Assembly (NCBI GenBank): GCA_013399855.1
Contig: VXAY01002204.1
Span: 558,001-622,000 of the forward strand
DNA from: Oxyruncus cristatus
Lineage: Eukaryota > Chordata > Aves > Passeriformes > Cotingidae
DNA length: 64,000 nt
Direction of reading: 5' to 3'
Positions 35,889 to 48,300 of this stretch are shown here, piece by piece (the first letter of the stretch is position 1; each line of letters opens with the position of its first letter). Below the pieces are notes generated by a model that saw only the letters and a program-made list of their open reading frames with translations, did not search any database and was not told the origin of the DNA. A program made the translations under genes and the position numbers.

Positions 35889-36268
35889 TGATGTCTAAAA
35901 CGAAAGAAAAAACTCTCCAAACAATATTAGTATAGATAAGGTAGAGGGCAGTTCTTTAATGAAAGGTTTCAGGTGCACAGAGTACATAGGCACATGCCTG
36001 TGTGTCCAGGGCTTCTACAATTTTATAGTACTATAAAATCCAAATATCTAATCCAAAAACTACCTGCCCCCAGGACCTCCCCAGATCTGCCCCCTGGCAT
36101 GCCTCCCCAGAGCTGAGTAGGAGGTCTCAAGACTCTTTTCTTCCTCATCTTCCTCCTCCTCACAGCACACATTGTATTTGGAACTCCTCTAAGGTTCCTG
36201 GGCCTTCTAGGTTGCTTTGGCTATAATGATATTTTATTATTCTGGTCCAGGCCCACATGTCCCAAACA
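35889..36268 (-). mobile_element. Possible second LTR (unclassified)
   Basis: On the minus strand this 380-bp block starts TGTTTGGGACATG and ends TTTAGACATCA, giving TG...CA ends. It has a TATA-like palindrome (36020-36039) and a CATTAAAGAACTG segment resembling a polyadenylation signal about 70 bases before the end. Its composition (G-rich middle, T-rich end) resembles an LTR. No flanking duplication could be matched and I do not recognise the family, so boundaries and identity are tentative. Confidence 0.4.
36020..36039. repeat. Perfect 20-bp palindrome
   Basis: ATTTTATAGTACTATAAAAT is identical to its own reverse complement. It contains TATAAAA on both strands, so it could act as a bidirectional TATA element within the LTR-like block; that role is inferred. 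Confidence 0.85.
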
Positions 36269-39200
36269 AGATGTGCTTGCTAGAGTCTTTTCCCTTGAAA
36301 AGAACATTAAATGAAACCTGAGGAATTTAGAAAATCTGATATGAAGTATGAGAACAGGGTTTGGTAACTGTCAACTGCAGTTCTAAAGTATTAGAAAATA
36401 TATGGCCATACTAAAAATCAGTATTTGATACAAATCTTAAGAATTCTAAGGCATCAGTATAACTTCATATTGTGAGCTTTCACCTGCATTTATAATGTTA
36501 GAAGTCATCAACATTTTAAAAAGAATGAGTTTTTTTGTCCTAGAAGTACTACAGATGAATGGAATGAGGCATCTACTTTTTTTTTTTTTGTAAAACACTT
36601 AAAGATTTTGTTTTCAGAAATGCAGGCTTATTATTAATCTGTATTGTTACCAGTAATGATTTGTACATGATCAAAATTACTGGCATGCTGTTCCATATTT
36701 TTGAAGGGAAACAAATTGGGATTTTCACAGAATTTCAGTGGGGACATGAATTCTCTAAGCATCTTGTAAAAGGCAACACTCAAGCATGTGAATTTAGTGG
36801 GACAAAAGCTGAGTTCATTGGTAGATCTGAATGAACATTATTGATGAAAATATAGCTTTCTGGATAATTTGGAAGCTTTCAGGGACATATTTGTCACTGT
36901 GCATGAATTTAAAATCTCTAAGGTTTAAGACCATTTTTATTCTGTTGAGGAATTAATAGAATTATAATATGAAGAAAGATAATATCATGTATAGCCTTTT
37001 CAAAATTACTGTACCTATTTGGAATCACTTAGAATTTTGTATACTAGAATAAGCTCCTTGGAGAGAGATTAGTAAATGTCATGCAAGAGAAATATTCAAG
37101 GCATGCATGGGCTCCAGATCAAGTGATTCTACTGATTATCACCCGGATGCAAAAAAAAGAAAGCATTGGAACTATGTACTAATTGCAAGATATTCAAGGA
37201 ACTGGAAAGTTTAGATTAGTTTTCTATAGAAACACTTCACTAAAGAGTCATATGGTTTGAACACTGCATCTTTAATCTGTATGAACTTGCACTAGCTGAA
37301 GATCGGATTCATCAGATTTGATTTCCTGTGCATTCTGGGTCTTGGTTTTAATTTAATTGCTCAACCATAACATTACAATAAAATAGCTGATTTATAGTAA
37401 GCCCATTACTTCTAGACTGTATAGTTTAAATTTTATTTCCTCTAAATAGAGGAAACCTTCTCATATAATGAATTCTCGTTTACCTCCGATAACAACTAAA
37501 ATCCATTAACTTCATTGAAACTAGTCATGTGTAGAACATTAGGCATGTGTATATGATTTTTGCTGAATGGATCTAATTTTACTCTTATTAAACTATAGGA
37601 GTGCAATTTTGAGAAAAGGGGAGATTGGGATAAGTTTTTAAAACATACGTAATTGTTTTTTATCTTAGTAAGATGAAGCAAACAAGACCAAGGAGTGATA
37701 TGAACTTTCCTCTCAAGATTATTTAATTATTTATGTAGATATAGAACATAAAACCAACAATAAATGATAAAATGTTTTCTATTATTTAATCTGCTATATC
37801 AATGAGAGGATTTTAAAAATATTTCAGGAATTAGATTGATCAAAGAGGTTATACTATACATATACAATCTGCAGTACAGAAACTTCCACCTTGTTTGGGG
37901 TGTGAATTTGCTTGCTTTTTGATGCTGGACTAGTAAGTTACATTTTACAATTGCCTGGCATCTTTAAAATGTAAAAAATAATAAAAAAGAATAAGAACAA
38001 TATTTTTCTTTAGGGTTTTTATGTTGTTTTTTTCATACCACAGAATCCAGACCTAACTCCAGATCACAAACCCTGCAGTGATACAGGCAGGCTCATAAAC
38101 AAAGTTTTTGACTGAGCAGATGCAGATGTGTGAAAACAAGTATTTTGCTATTGAACTCATTGGAGCTGGGTTTGGGAGACTTTATTTTCCATACTATTGC
38201 ACTTATTTGCTTTCCCTATCTCCAAAAACCTAGTAGGGTGTACATAGGCCAGTTTGTTTAATAACATTCATTGAATGTTGTTGAGATTTTAAGCAATATT
38301 GCACATGAATATGCTGGTGCACATGAAACTATTTGAACTGCGGCAGCCAAGAAATTCCCCGTGGAGTTGTAAGCTGGGTGGTGAAGGGAAGATATGAAAT
38401 TCAGCTAGCCCGGAGAAAACCTTGGCTGACAAGAAGCAAAAAGTTTTTAAGAGAGAGGCATTGGTTTAAAACAGTGATTTTCAAGACGATAGAAGAATCA
38501 ACAAATTACTAAAGCCTTCAAGTGTATCAACCCTGCACAAGCCAACAGCTTATGCTCGAGCAGAGTACTTGGAAAGAGAGAGGCCAGGCTGAGAACTTTT
38601 TATTCCTCAATAAGGATCAGGCTACCTCCTGCAGAGCAGCTGGGAAACACCTTCATTGCCTTGGCGTACATATCATCATAATTTCTTCAGCAGGGCAGCT
38701 CTACACTGTCTGATTTAAACTGATTGGGGCTCACACTTTAAAAGCTCACCTGAAATAAGACTTCATGTTGCAGATAAAAGTCCTTCCTATCACTCATGGG
38801 AAGCTGCAGAGATGCACTAAATTCCCTACTTATATTGATTGAACACTGTTGCCTCTCCTGATGCTGGAAGAAAAAACTAACTCTTGAGTCAGTAATGTTG
38901 CACAGAAACGAATGAAAGATTCATTGGGTAGATGGAAAAAAAGATAGAAGCATGTGTAGCATAACGCACTTAGATATCCTACTCGTAAGGCAGTTATACA
39001 TTTTAATTCCAAAATATTTGAACTGTTTTGGGAGACAGGATTAGGGCTCAGGATTATCCTACACGGATTGCATTACAACTGCACTGTGAAGTCTGTTGTG
39101 CTGTACAAGACCAAAGGATCTGCAGTATTTTAACATTTAGTGTGCTGACAAAGTGCTGTCGTGCTCTCAGTAAGCAAGATGACTTGCATTCCAAAGGTGT

Positions 39201-39450
39201 CTCCAAGTGTCTCAGCCAGAAGTTCTCTTGAAACAACAAAAAGGAAACCATAGAATCCATCTAAACTAGATGTGAATTCTCAGATGTATTGCTGAGCTGT
39301 AGCAGGATTGTTGGTGTGGGAAAGAATGTTCTGTGACTTGACCCAGATTTGTTTCCAATGTTCTGGGTGTGAATATTGCATAGAAAAGTCTTTTAAGCTG
39401 TCTGGGAAATTACAAAATTTTTAAATATTTTCTTCTGACTCCTCACCCAG
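36269..39450. other. AT-rich non-coding stretch
   Basis: No gene or repeat family recognised; only short A/T runs. Confidence 0.55.
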
Positions 39451-39687
39451 CAAGTGGATCAACAGTCCAAAACTTTTCTCAAGCTTCAAAGATTCAGACA
39501 GAAGTTGGAAGAAGCATTTTTACTGCACAATGATAATCAAAGAAAATGTATTCCAGAAGACAGCTTTAAATTACAGAAATATCCTGTTTGCTGCAGTAAA
39601 AATATACAAAAGCCCAAGAAGGAGAAGAGAGAGGAATATTTCCAGTTACTGATTTGTGCATTACGCAAAAGTATGGAGATATTTTAA
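39451..39687 (+). other. Candidate terminal coding exon, unassigned
   Basis: A 78-codon frame opens right after a plausible splice acceptor (TTTTCTTCTGACTCCTCACCCAG, AG at 39449-39450) and reads QVDQQSKTFLKLQRFRQKLE, then a Lys-rich middle (KNIQKPKKEKREE), to a TAA at 39685-39687. An AATAAA signal follows at 39696-39701. The peptide is charged and helical-looking but matches no family I know. With the polyadenylation signal only 8 bases after the stop, the arrangement could equally be chance or a long non-coding transcript. Confidence 0.2.
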
Positions 39688-39984
39688 TTCTGTATAATAA
39701 ACCTTTAAAATGCATTGTATTTTACAGTTCAAATTTGATAATAAGTGGAGGGAGTTAAAAGGTCCTTTTATCCAAAGCAATTTCAGATTTTGTATGAAAA
39801 TCCAGCCTGAAGGTCAGATAATACTAAATGATGATCAGTCTCTTCCCCCACAGCCTCAGTACAGAAATGTAGCCAGCTTTGATCTTCTAATTATTTACTT
39901 GAACTGACAAGGTTTTTTAGCTCCTTGAAGACAGACCAGATTTCAGGTACATTCATGTCAAGGGCCAAGGCTGAGCCTCAACCC

Positions 39985-40040
39985 CAGATGGGGATTGAAC
40001 TCCCAACCTTCCAGTGCAAGGATAAGTTTGACTACAGGTC
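39985..40040 (-). other. tRNA-like remnant (possible SINE piece)
   Basis: On the minus strand GTTGGGAGTTCAATCCCCAT resembles the pol III B box / T-arm of a tRNA (consensus GGTTCGANTCC). It is preceded by CCTTGCACTGGAAGG, which could be an anticodon-arm remnant. The spacing does not allow a standard cloverleaf and no good A box is present, so it is not an active tRNA. A decayed tRNA-derived SINE or tRNA pseudogene is possible. Confidence 0.3.
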
Positions 40041-40574
40041 ATTTCTTCAAACACGTGCTATGTACAAAGTTGCATGAACCAGACTAGATTTATCTACTCA
40101 TCTAGTTTAACTATGCTCCAGAGTAAACCCCATTGAAACTATAATACGCAACCCACTTGGAGCTCTTTTCACTTTTACAGGTCGCTTTCTTCCTCAGCAG
40201 GTACATTGACTGCTATATTTTTAAGAAGCCATTCAAAAAGTTATGTTTTATTTGACAGAGCCCATCATCATCTGCTTTTCATCAGAAAATCAGAATCCAT
40301 TTGTGTTTAATTATTTAAAAAAGAGTCCTCTGTTTAATTCTCTGTTCACCATTCTGAATTTATTTCCAAAATAGCCCACCTTAAAAATTAGTTATACAAA
40401 TCACTTGCTCACTTCTGTACGTCCTGGTATGATCTCTGGAGAAATGCAATTTCTAATGACAGGTCTTTCTGCATCCCAGCTACCTCATACTATTCTGGTC
40501 TTGCCTGAACTTCCCCTGCATGTCTTCTGGAGTATACAGCCTTCTAGTTGTGCCTGGGCACAGAGAGCTAAATG

Positions 40575-40790
40575 TTGGACTTTGAGAGGGCAGATTACAT
40601 AAACTGCCTTTTCTAGATCAACTAGGTGAATTACCCTGTCATAGAAGGATATCAGGTTTGATAAGCAGGACTTTCCCCTCATGAAGCCATGCTGGCTGTG
40701 ATGGATGACTTCATTGTCCTCCAATGTTTTTTGATAGTCCCTCTTGAATTGAGAGACAACACTTAGCATGCTCTGATCCTGCCCTAAGAA
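40575..40790 (-). mobile_element. CR1 LINE fragment, RT fingers region
   Basis: The minus strand encodes a recognisable piece of CR1 reverse transcriptase: QHGFMRGKSCLSNLISFYDR followed by VDLEKAVYVI, the QHGFxKGKSC...LI block upstream of the catalytic site. An isolated 5' and 3' truncated relic with no CR1 tail beside it; the lower boundary is uncertain and may reach about 40485. Confidence 0.8.
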
Positions 40791-41006
40791 TTTTTTGACC
40801 CAGCGCCTGTTCTTCTTCTTTTTCTGTTTGTTTGATCTTTTTTTTTCCCTACAGTTTGTGTCTAGACTGGGGCAGGTGAGATATTTTGCTCAGGACATCC
40901 TCTTCTGAATCACCAGAGTACTTAATTTCTTTTATATTGCAGCATTTGTTAACATACATGTACTTACAGTTCCAGCTTCTGCATTATACCTCTAAAGCCC
41001 ATAACA

Positions 41007-41075
41007 GAGAATCATAAAATCACAGAATATCTCAAGTTTGAAGGGATATGTAAGGATAACTGAGTCCAATTCCAT
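41007..41075 (-). mobile_element. CR1 LINE 3' tail scrap
   Basis: AGAATCATAAAATCACAGAATATCT followed by AAGTTTGAAGGGATATG matches the terminal ~70 bp of an old CR1 tail on the minus strand. Highly diverged. Confidence 0.65.
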
Positions 41076-41080
41076 GTTTA

Positions 41081-44000
41081 TATAATAACAGAATTTAAAT
41101 ACAAATTCAAACATAATTCCCAGAGCTGGCAAAATTTATCCTCATAGTGCTCATGTTACATCAGATTCTGAAGAAATGGTCACAGAAAAGCACTGTTTCT
41201 TGCTTTATCCATTGCTCCACTTAGGTACTATCTCCATTTCTATTCTCCTCCTTTACTAAAAATTGACCCTTTTTAGTCTCCTTCCTCAAATTCATGCTTT
41301 ATAGAAAGCTCTCCATGAAGTCCTGCTGTGTTGTTAAACAGTTAGTCTCAGTGAATGAAATCTCACGTTTACTGGAATCCAGAAGAGGAAAGTTTGGCCC
41401 ACCAGGGCATTGCAAGAAGATCAGCAGGAGTTCACCCTGACTTAGGAAGGGATATGGTATTGAGTCCATCGGCCACGTGCACAGCTGAAATGTGTAACGA
41501 ACTGCCACAGCCAGCAGTGGTGTGAACTTTCAGTTCTGTTCAAGAACAGAGAGAGTTTAGTTTGGGGGAAAAATAGAATGGGTATATATTAAAATAATCA
41601 TGGTTTAATTTGACAAATTTAGCTGTAAGTTTGTATTTCATGGAGCTACTCATACGAAGTGTTTATCACTTAGTCATTTTTTTTCCATAAAATACTCTTG
41701 AAGAACATTATTTTGCATGTTTATAAACTATGAGCTAGCTTCTGCTATCTAGTTAGTTGTTCAATTTATGTAATGTAAATTAAGGTTTTACATGATGACA
41801 AGACAATATAGCCTTAACTGTCTCATAAACAACTTGCATTTATGAGAAAGAATAAAAAGGATAAATCCTTTGATCAGTAAGAGGATTTCTTATGCTTAGA
41901 AACAGCATTAAGTTACAGTGCGAACTCTTACTTTCATGTGGGAGATACGAATATGAACAAAAAATTGTACTGATCTTTTTTATTAAAAGGAACTATTCAT
42001 CCAAGTACTGTGTTGCAGTGTCTGAGGGCTGCAAAGAGTAACATTCTTCCCCCTTCAACTGTAAGTCACAAGCAATGAGAAAAACCTCCAAAGATACACA
42101 AAAGATGTTGGTCAGACTGAGTAGGATCATTATACCAACTCGTTCTTGGTTTGACTGGCAAAACAGAATACCAGCCAAGTCCCACAGATGCCAAGAACTG
42201 AGAAAGAAGGCTTTTGATGCACAGTCTACTCTTATGATTTTAATTTGTATTTATTTAGGAAATGTATTACAGTCAGCTATGTAGAACACTTTCACAATAC
42301 TGTATTTCATTAGGGCTATGTTCTGAAGCTGATGCAATCTGGGCATGAGCTAAAAAGACCATGAAAAAAAAATTCAATCAGTAGAGCAAAAGGCAAAATG
42401 TGCTTATTCAGTGTTTTTTTAAAAGGACAAACAAAACATATTTTGGTTGGAAGTAGTGTGCAAATTTCACTTCTTATTAAAAAAATTTTTTGGTCTGTTT
42501 AATCTTTCGAAAACAGTAGAATGAAATACTCTTATAGTTCTATCCATGTGGAAAAATACAAATTCATATTTAGAGCAGATGATTCTCAGCATGTTGCAGG
42601 AAATACTTTGCACATTTTCACACACTTGGACTAGATATTTCAAAGCTTTAATATCAAAACAGGTGAGCAATTTTCAAACTGCTTAAGTGTAGTTTTCAGC
42701 CAACAAAGAGAAGACAGCACGATTTTTTCTGTGCGTACTGTGGGAATGACACAATGCACTCATTGGCACATGATGTAAAACCCACTCTGATTTAAGACCA
42801 GACTCCAAATGGCAGCTATTTATAATTGTATCACTAGTTAACATTCTGCATCATTCCGTATCATTTCACAGTACTCCGGGATATCCTACAGTGTTTTGAG
42901 ATATTAACTAATTCATCACAGAAAGCAAAACTCCACACTTCTTAGTTTCACACAAAAAAAACATATCTGATAAACATATCTACAGAAATATCTGTGAATA
43001 TGTTGTTTCCCCCTAAAAAGATAGTGATGATGGAACTCATCTAAGCATCTGAGCTAGTCCCTTCAGGACTTCTTCACAACTGATGGAGAAAAACAATTCA
43101 CCTAAGGCATGTTCCTCTAAAATAAATAAAAAAAAAGAATAAATAAATAACCTTCAGAAAAACATTGAGTCAGATAAGTTCTCTCCTGAGAGCTTTCTTC
43201 AGCTGAAGGTTTTTTTGATGACTGATGCAAATTTAGAGCCGGGTTTAGGCCAGATAAATGCTACCTTATGTGGCAACAACCATCAGATACAAGCTCATTG
43301 ATCAAGATTATAGTTGTAAGGTAACCCTATTCTTCTGCAGAAACTTTCTGAAAAGGGTCAAACAAGCTTTTTGCGAAATCAGAACTGATCCCAAAGATAT
43401 AAATCATTCGGGTATTTAGTTGCTATGAAGAACTGACCTTTACAACACCGTTCCACTCTGTTTCTGATAGTCTAAATCAACTTTTTCTTCAAAGCCAATC
43501 TTTATTGAAGTTGTTCTCAGTCTGGAGCATTTTTGGACAGTTTTCAGTTGTTCCAGTCCTCTGAATCACACACTGGCGGTGCTAGAAGCAGTGCTGTGAA
43601 CAGAGAGCCTAAAGCCTTTACGCAATACAACTAACTTTCATTTGTTGTTTCAGTCACAAGTAAGAAAAGCACATACAGAGGCATATCTGTTACACTTTGA
43701 TGGTTCAGTAATTATGTCTTCCCACTGGTCATGTTATCAGAATGACAAACAGCTATAGGAGAAATATTTCTGGGTGATCTCAACTAAAATGGGTAATGTA
43801 GTTATTTGTATTACCCATGAGAGTTTCACCCCTCTTCCTGAAAAGATAAATTAAGTAATGGCTACTTTGCAATGCAGGCTATCTAAAAGAGACCTTTCTT
43901 TCTTCTTGGGAGGCTGGAAAGATGCAGGCATTAGTGGTTATGGTTACTTCATTAAATTTCACAGGCAGGGGCAGATTAAAATGCATAGGTAGCAGAAGAT

Positions 44001-45030
44001 CTAGTTCTACAGGAGAATATGAAGACCACAACTTTGGTCAGAGTGCAAGTTCACTTAAAAAACAGTCTCTGAACAAGGATATAAGTCATAGGCCAGTCAG
44101 GACAGATTTCTTAAGGGAAGTGGTTTACCATAATAACTTGATAGCAGTGTCACATCAGAAATATTTAGAAAATGTAATATTAACCAAGAATGTCATTGTG
44201 AGATGTCAAAAAATATTTTGTCTGGGGATGATTCAAACATCACAGTTAAAACAACAAGAAAAGGGAAAGAAAAAACATAGCAATACTTTGGGAGTTTTCC
44301 CATTGGTTCTAGCATCAAACGAGATGAGGAATAAATCTCCCATTTATCCTAGGTTTGATCCAAAACACACTGAAATCAGAGGCAATACTGCTGTTATTTT
44401 TACGAGGGTTAGGGATTGGGACCTGTAGATCAGTGCTTGTGTTTGGGAAAAGCTCCCCTCTCCATTGCCTGTGTACCAGCCCCTGAAGAACAAAACAAAG
44501 AGAAAAAATGTAAAGAGCTGGCTGTCATGGCATGCTACAAGAATTGACAGTGATTTGGTATTTTTCCTAGTGGCAGATAGCATATCTCAAATCCTGAAAG
44601 AATTAAACTACTCTGCTCTTTGTTTTTCCTGATAAACCTCTAGCAGTGACTATATGGTCCTATCAAATGATAATAAGTGTAGCCTCTCGAGAGCAACTGG
44701 GACTCTGTATGCATTATATAACTTACAGTATTTACATTGGGCATTTTTCCATGACCTCAAAACTCATAAAGAATCATTAATATTAAACAGATAAGCAGGG
44801 GAAAGCAGTGTAACTTGAGAGAAAAAAGTATCCCCTGAAGTTCTGACTCTCATGTCAGTGGCTTATATCTAGGGCACAAATCTTGTACCATGCAATTCTA
44901 AAGGTACAGCCCAGGGGACAGACCAAGCTGCTCAGGGCTTGCACCAGTCATGGATTGAAACCTTCCGAGAACAGACGGCACGACCTCTCAGTGTGACCTG
45001 CTTCACCATCTCATTCCTCATGAGAACAAA
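41081..45030. other. AT-rich non-coding stretch
   Basis: No repeat family recognised. Holds the 168-codon open frame at 43922-44428, listed separately. Confidence 0.55.
43922..44428 (+). other. Unassigned 168-codon open frame
   Basis: The longest ATG-initiated frame outside transposons. It runs from ATG at 43922 to a TAG at 44426-44428. The peptide is basic and Ser/Lys/Gln rich (SGEYED-, SLKKQSLNKD-, QLKQQEKGKKKHSN-type segments) with no membrane segment and no domain I recognise. A rough estimate from local base composition makes a frame of this length unusual but not improbable in 64 kb. No promoter, Kozak or splice evidence was seen. Probably chance or part of a non-coding transcript. Confidence 0.15.
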
Positions 45031-45088
45031 CAGCATGTGTTCATACCCAGCATGTGTTCATACCCAGCATGTGTTCATACCCAGCATG
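45031..45088. repeat. 17-bp minisatellite, 3.4 units
   Basis: CAGCATGTGTTCATACC occurs three times without change (45031-45047, 45048-45064, 45065-45081), followed by a partial unit CAGCATG. Perfect identity implies recent expansion. Confidence 0.95.
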
Positions 45089-45204
45089 AACCTGTTGCAA
45101 CTTGTACATGTTTTCTCTCCCCCTCCCACACTACCCTACTGTGAGGAGCCCGGGTCCACCTCTTCAATGACCCCCTGTAGATGTGGGGGTGCTGCTGGGT
45201 GCCC

Positions 45205-45310
45205 CTGAAGACATCCCTTCTCTTGGATGACCCAACCAAGTTACCCCAGCCCTTCCTCAGATAAAGTGCTCCAGTTCCACTGCCTTGAGGACCTTCCTCT
45301 CTACCACATA
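45205..45310 (-). mobile_element. Probable degraded CR1 fragment
   Basis: The segment TTGGATGACCCAACCAAGTTACCCCAGCCCTTCCT and the following GTGCTCCAG resemble the antisense of the CR1 '[10 protein letters not shown]' region (AACAACCCCAGCTCTCTCAGCC...GTGCTCCAG in typical copies). Strongly diverged, with no tail, so uncertain. Confidence 0.4.
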
Positions 45311-48300
45311 ATTTCTGGTGATTAAAAATGTTCGCTTGAGGATATTGAACCTCCCATTTCATTAGGATTTAGGAAATAATTTAGAAAAATCTTCTCATAA
45401 ATTGTCTAAAATTCTGTGAATGCAGCTTCACTCACTTAGGTCATTCAAAGTCAAGACTGTAGCTGTACACAGAATATTTAAATTCCCAACTAAAATACAC
45501 AAAAATTTTAGGCTATAATTTCAATTTATAAAAAATTATAAACTTTAAAACTTCATACATCCCAGTCCAGGCAAAAAAATGCATGAGAAAATGGCTGCAA
45601 CTGCAAATCACACACATAGACCTACACTGTACATTCCCTCAAAACATGTTAAGCTGTTACATTATTTCGTTGGTACTTCTCACAGTTAACTCTACCCTGA
45701 AGCTTTCCCATTCATTTACAAATCTTCTGAGAATTTTTGCCACTCCATTATAAATAGCTGGTAATTGAGCTAACTGTGAAAATGCTGACATAACATCAAC
45801 ACTTAAGAGATACAGTTAAAATGAAAAAGACCCTGGATAGTGAAATCAGTGTCACTTGAGTATATGAATTCAGTCTCTGTGGAGATGGATGGTAGTACAT
45901 AATTGTGAAATATATTTAAGGTCCCAGAATAGAAATCTCACTTGAGAAAAAAGGAAAATTCAGGTACAATAAAAATAAATAAATAATATAAATAATATAA
46001 ATAAATTAATTAAATAAAGGGAGTAGTGACTATTATTAGTAAAAGAAATTCCTTTCTAATATTAGTGCTAGGAGGAAAAAATAGAAAAAAATGCCTTTTT
46101 CACTGTCAGAATTCATCTTTCTTGGTTCTGCTGTGCCTGTCTTTGTTATCTATACTTCAGTCCACAATATCCCATACATTTACCCCATGAAGTCCACACT
46201 ACTTGGCCTTGAGTGTGAACCAGTACCATTTTTTCAGTTTCCTTGCCTGGGAAATATGGGAAATCAAGAAGATTAGGCTGAAGCAAGGAGCTATAAAGCT
46301 GTGGGACAACATGGCCATGAATTGCTTTTGCAGTTCAAAGAGGAAAGAGAAGATGGGAGAATCTATGCCAACCTTCTCTCCAGTCCTTTTAACTGGGGAT
46401 AAACATGGAAGACTGTCTCCACACAGAAGCAAAGGTCTCAAGTGGTATTTCTCTCCCAGAGACAGAAAATTCTGCACTTTAGCCAAGTTTCCTCTTCAAC
46501 ATATCCAAGAAGTGACTAGTGAGATCAGATGGCTCAGTTTCTGATAATCAGCTTCAGAAATTTCAGCTAGACCTAGAAATTTTGTGCAACAAGCATTCAA
46601 ATACAAGAATAATATCTTGAATCTAATCATTACAAGGCAAGCTGTGAAAAAGAGAATCAGTGAGAGAAATATAAAACCCTCTCTCTATTCTAGAACAACT
46701 GTAATAACAATATTTTCAGAAAGTTTTACTATTAGCAGTAAATTAAATTCTATAATTAGAAGTATCTAGATAATAACAAATACTTGGTTCTAATGCTCAA
46801 AGCACATGAAATACATTAAACTACAGTTACAATTCAGATGGGCAAATTAGCAGATGCAATAAAAAGTAGAACAATATGATATTGTGGTCACTGTATATGT
46901 GCTATACCATTCTGTACACTTTTCAGTGGCATCCTACTTACCGTCTTTATTTACAATACAGTGTCTTATTATTTTCTGCTGCTATCTCAAATCCTTGAGA
47001 TGAAGCACTTGGCATATGTCATTCAGTTTCACCTTCTTTGAAGGCAGTTTTTCTTTCCTGAGAAGATATAGTGCAATTCAACATCACGTTTTAAAGGGCT
47101 ATCTTTTATGCAATTTAAATTAAATTTCTTGGCATTAAATAATTGTCAGAAAAAAAACTATAGTCTTTTCTCTGTCTTCCAAATGCTCCCAGGACTCTCC
47201 AAGATCTGCAATAGGTTCATTCATGTAATACCTACAATGGCTGTCATTGAGTTTGTTTTATTCAGAGTGATGGCGCCCTTGGAGCTACCATAGTTTAGCT
47301 CTCTTTTCTGGAAAAAAAAAAAAAAAATCCATCTAAATTCTTCTTAGGACGCACTTCATATAAACAGACACCCAAAAAAGTACATACAATAAATTGTCAA
47401 ACTACTCCATCAATTATACCACCCACTCGGGGAAAGTCAAGGGATGATTTCTTAGTGGCATAAAACTGCCCAACATTTCAACCATGATGCCTCTATTTCT
47501 TCACAGCATTGTAAATTTTCTAATGCAATATTTATTACAGAATTAAATATGAAATTTTAGTAGCTGAAAGGAACAAGGCTCGTTTTCATTGAAACACATA
47601 TTTTTGAATTGCATGTAATGAACAAGTTACACAAGTTACTAATATTTTGTGAGTCTGAAAAAAATTATTTTTCAACATTTTCCCTCGGATTATTTTTGCT
47701 TCTTCCTCAAGAATATTTGGGGGAAAATGAAAAAGACTTAGTGACATTTGCGTGAATGTGAATTTAGATACACTTTCCACAGATAGCACCTTAGAACCAG
47801 TACAAAAAAGTCAAAAAGGCTTTTGAGATATTGTCTGCCCTGTTCCTCTTCTCCAGGTTTGGCTAACTTGAATGCACACCACTCCTCCTATGGCAATCAC
47901 ACTGCTGACAACCTAGGAGTCACTTTATGGTGTCAGAATTCACACAGTCAGACCTGTGTGTCACTAACACTGTCACAGAACAGTTTTTGAGGTCATTCTC
48001 TGTGAAGATACCCCAGATCACCAAGCTTCAAGAGTAAACCACAGGACTGATGGTGAAGAGTTCTCAAATAACCCATGGGTTGAAACATATTTACAAAAAA
48101 AAACCATTTTGGTCAATGCATTTGTAAATAAATGTAAAAAAAATTGTAAATACGTAAGTCGGTTCTCAGCAAATTCATTGCTGTTATATTCATAGGGGTG
48201 GCAAGATTTATTGCCTTCTCTTTTTCCAGAAAATGTATAGAAATCTCAGATCCCATTTCTGGGACAAGGAAGTTGCCTACTGCATCAAATCCTGTTTTGT

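Noticed and set aside
45967..46017. AAATAAT-rich patch as a possible CRISPR-like or satellite array
   Set aside because: Low-complexity A/T sequence with irregular units and no spacers; ordinary simple repeat.
46203..46544. 113-codon plus-strand frame
   Set aside because: No motifs, no splice or polyadenylation context and an overlapping 95-codon frame on the other strand; likely chance.
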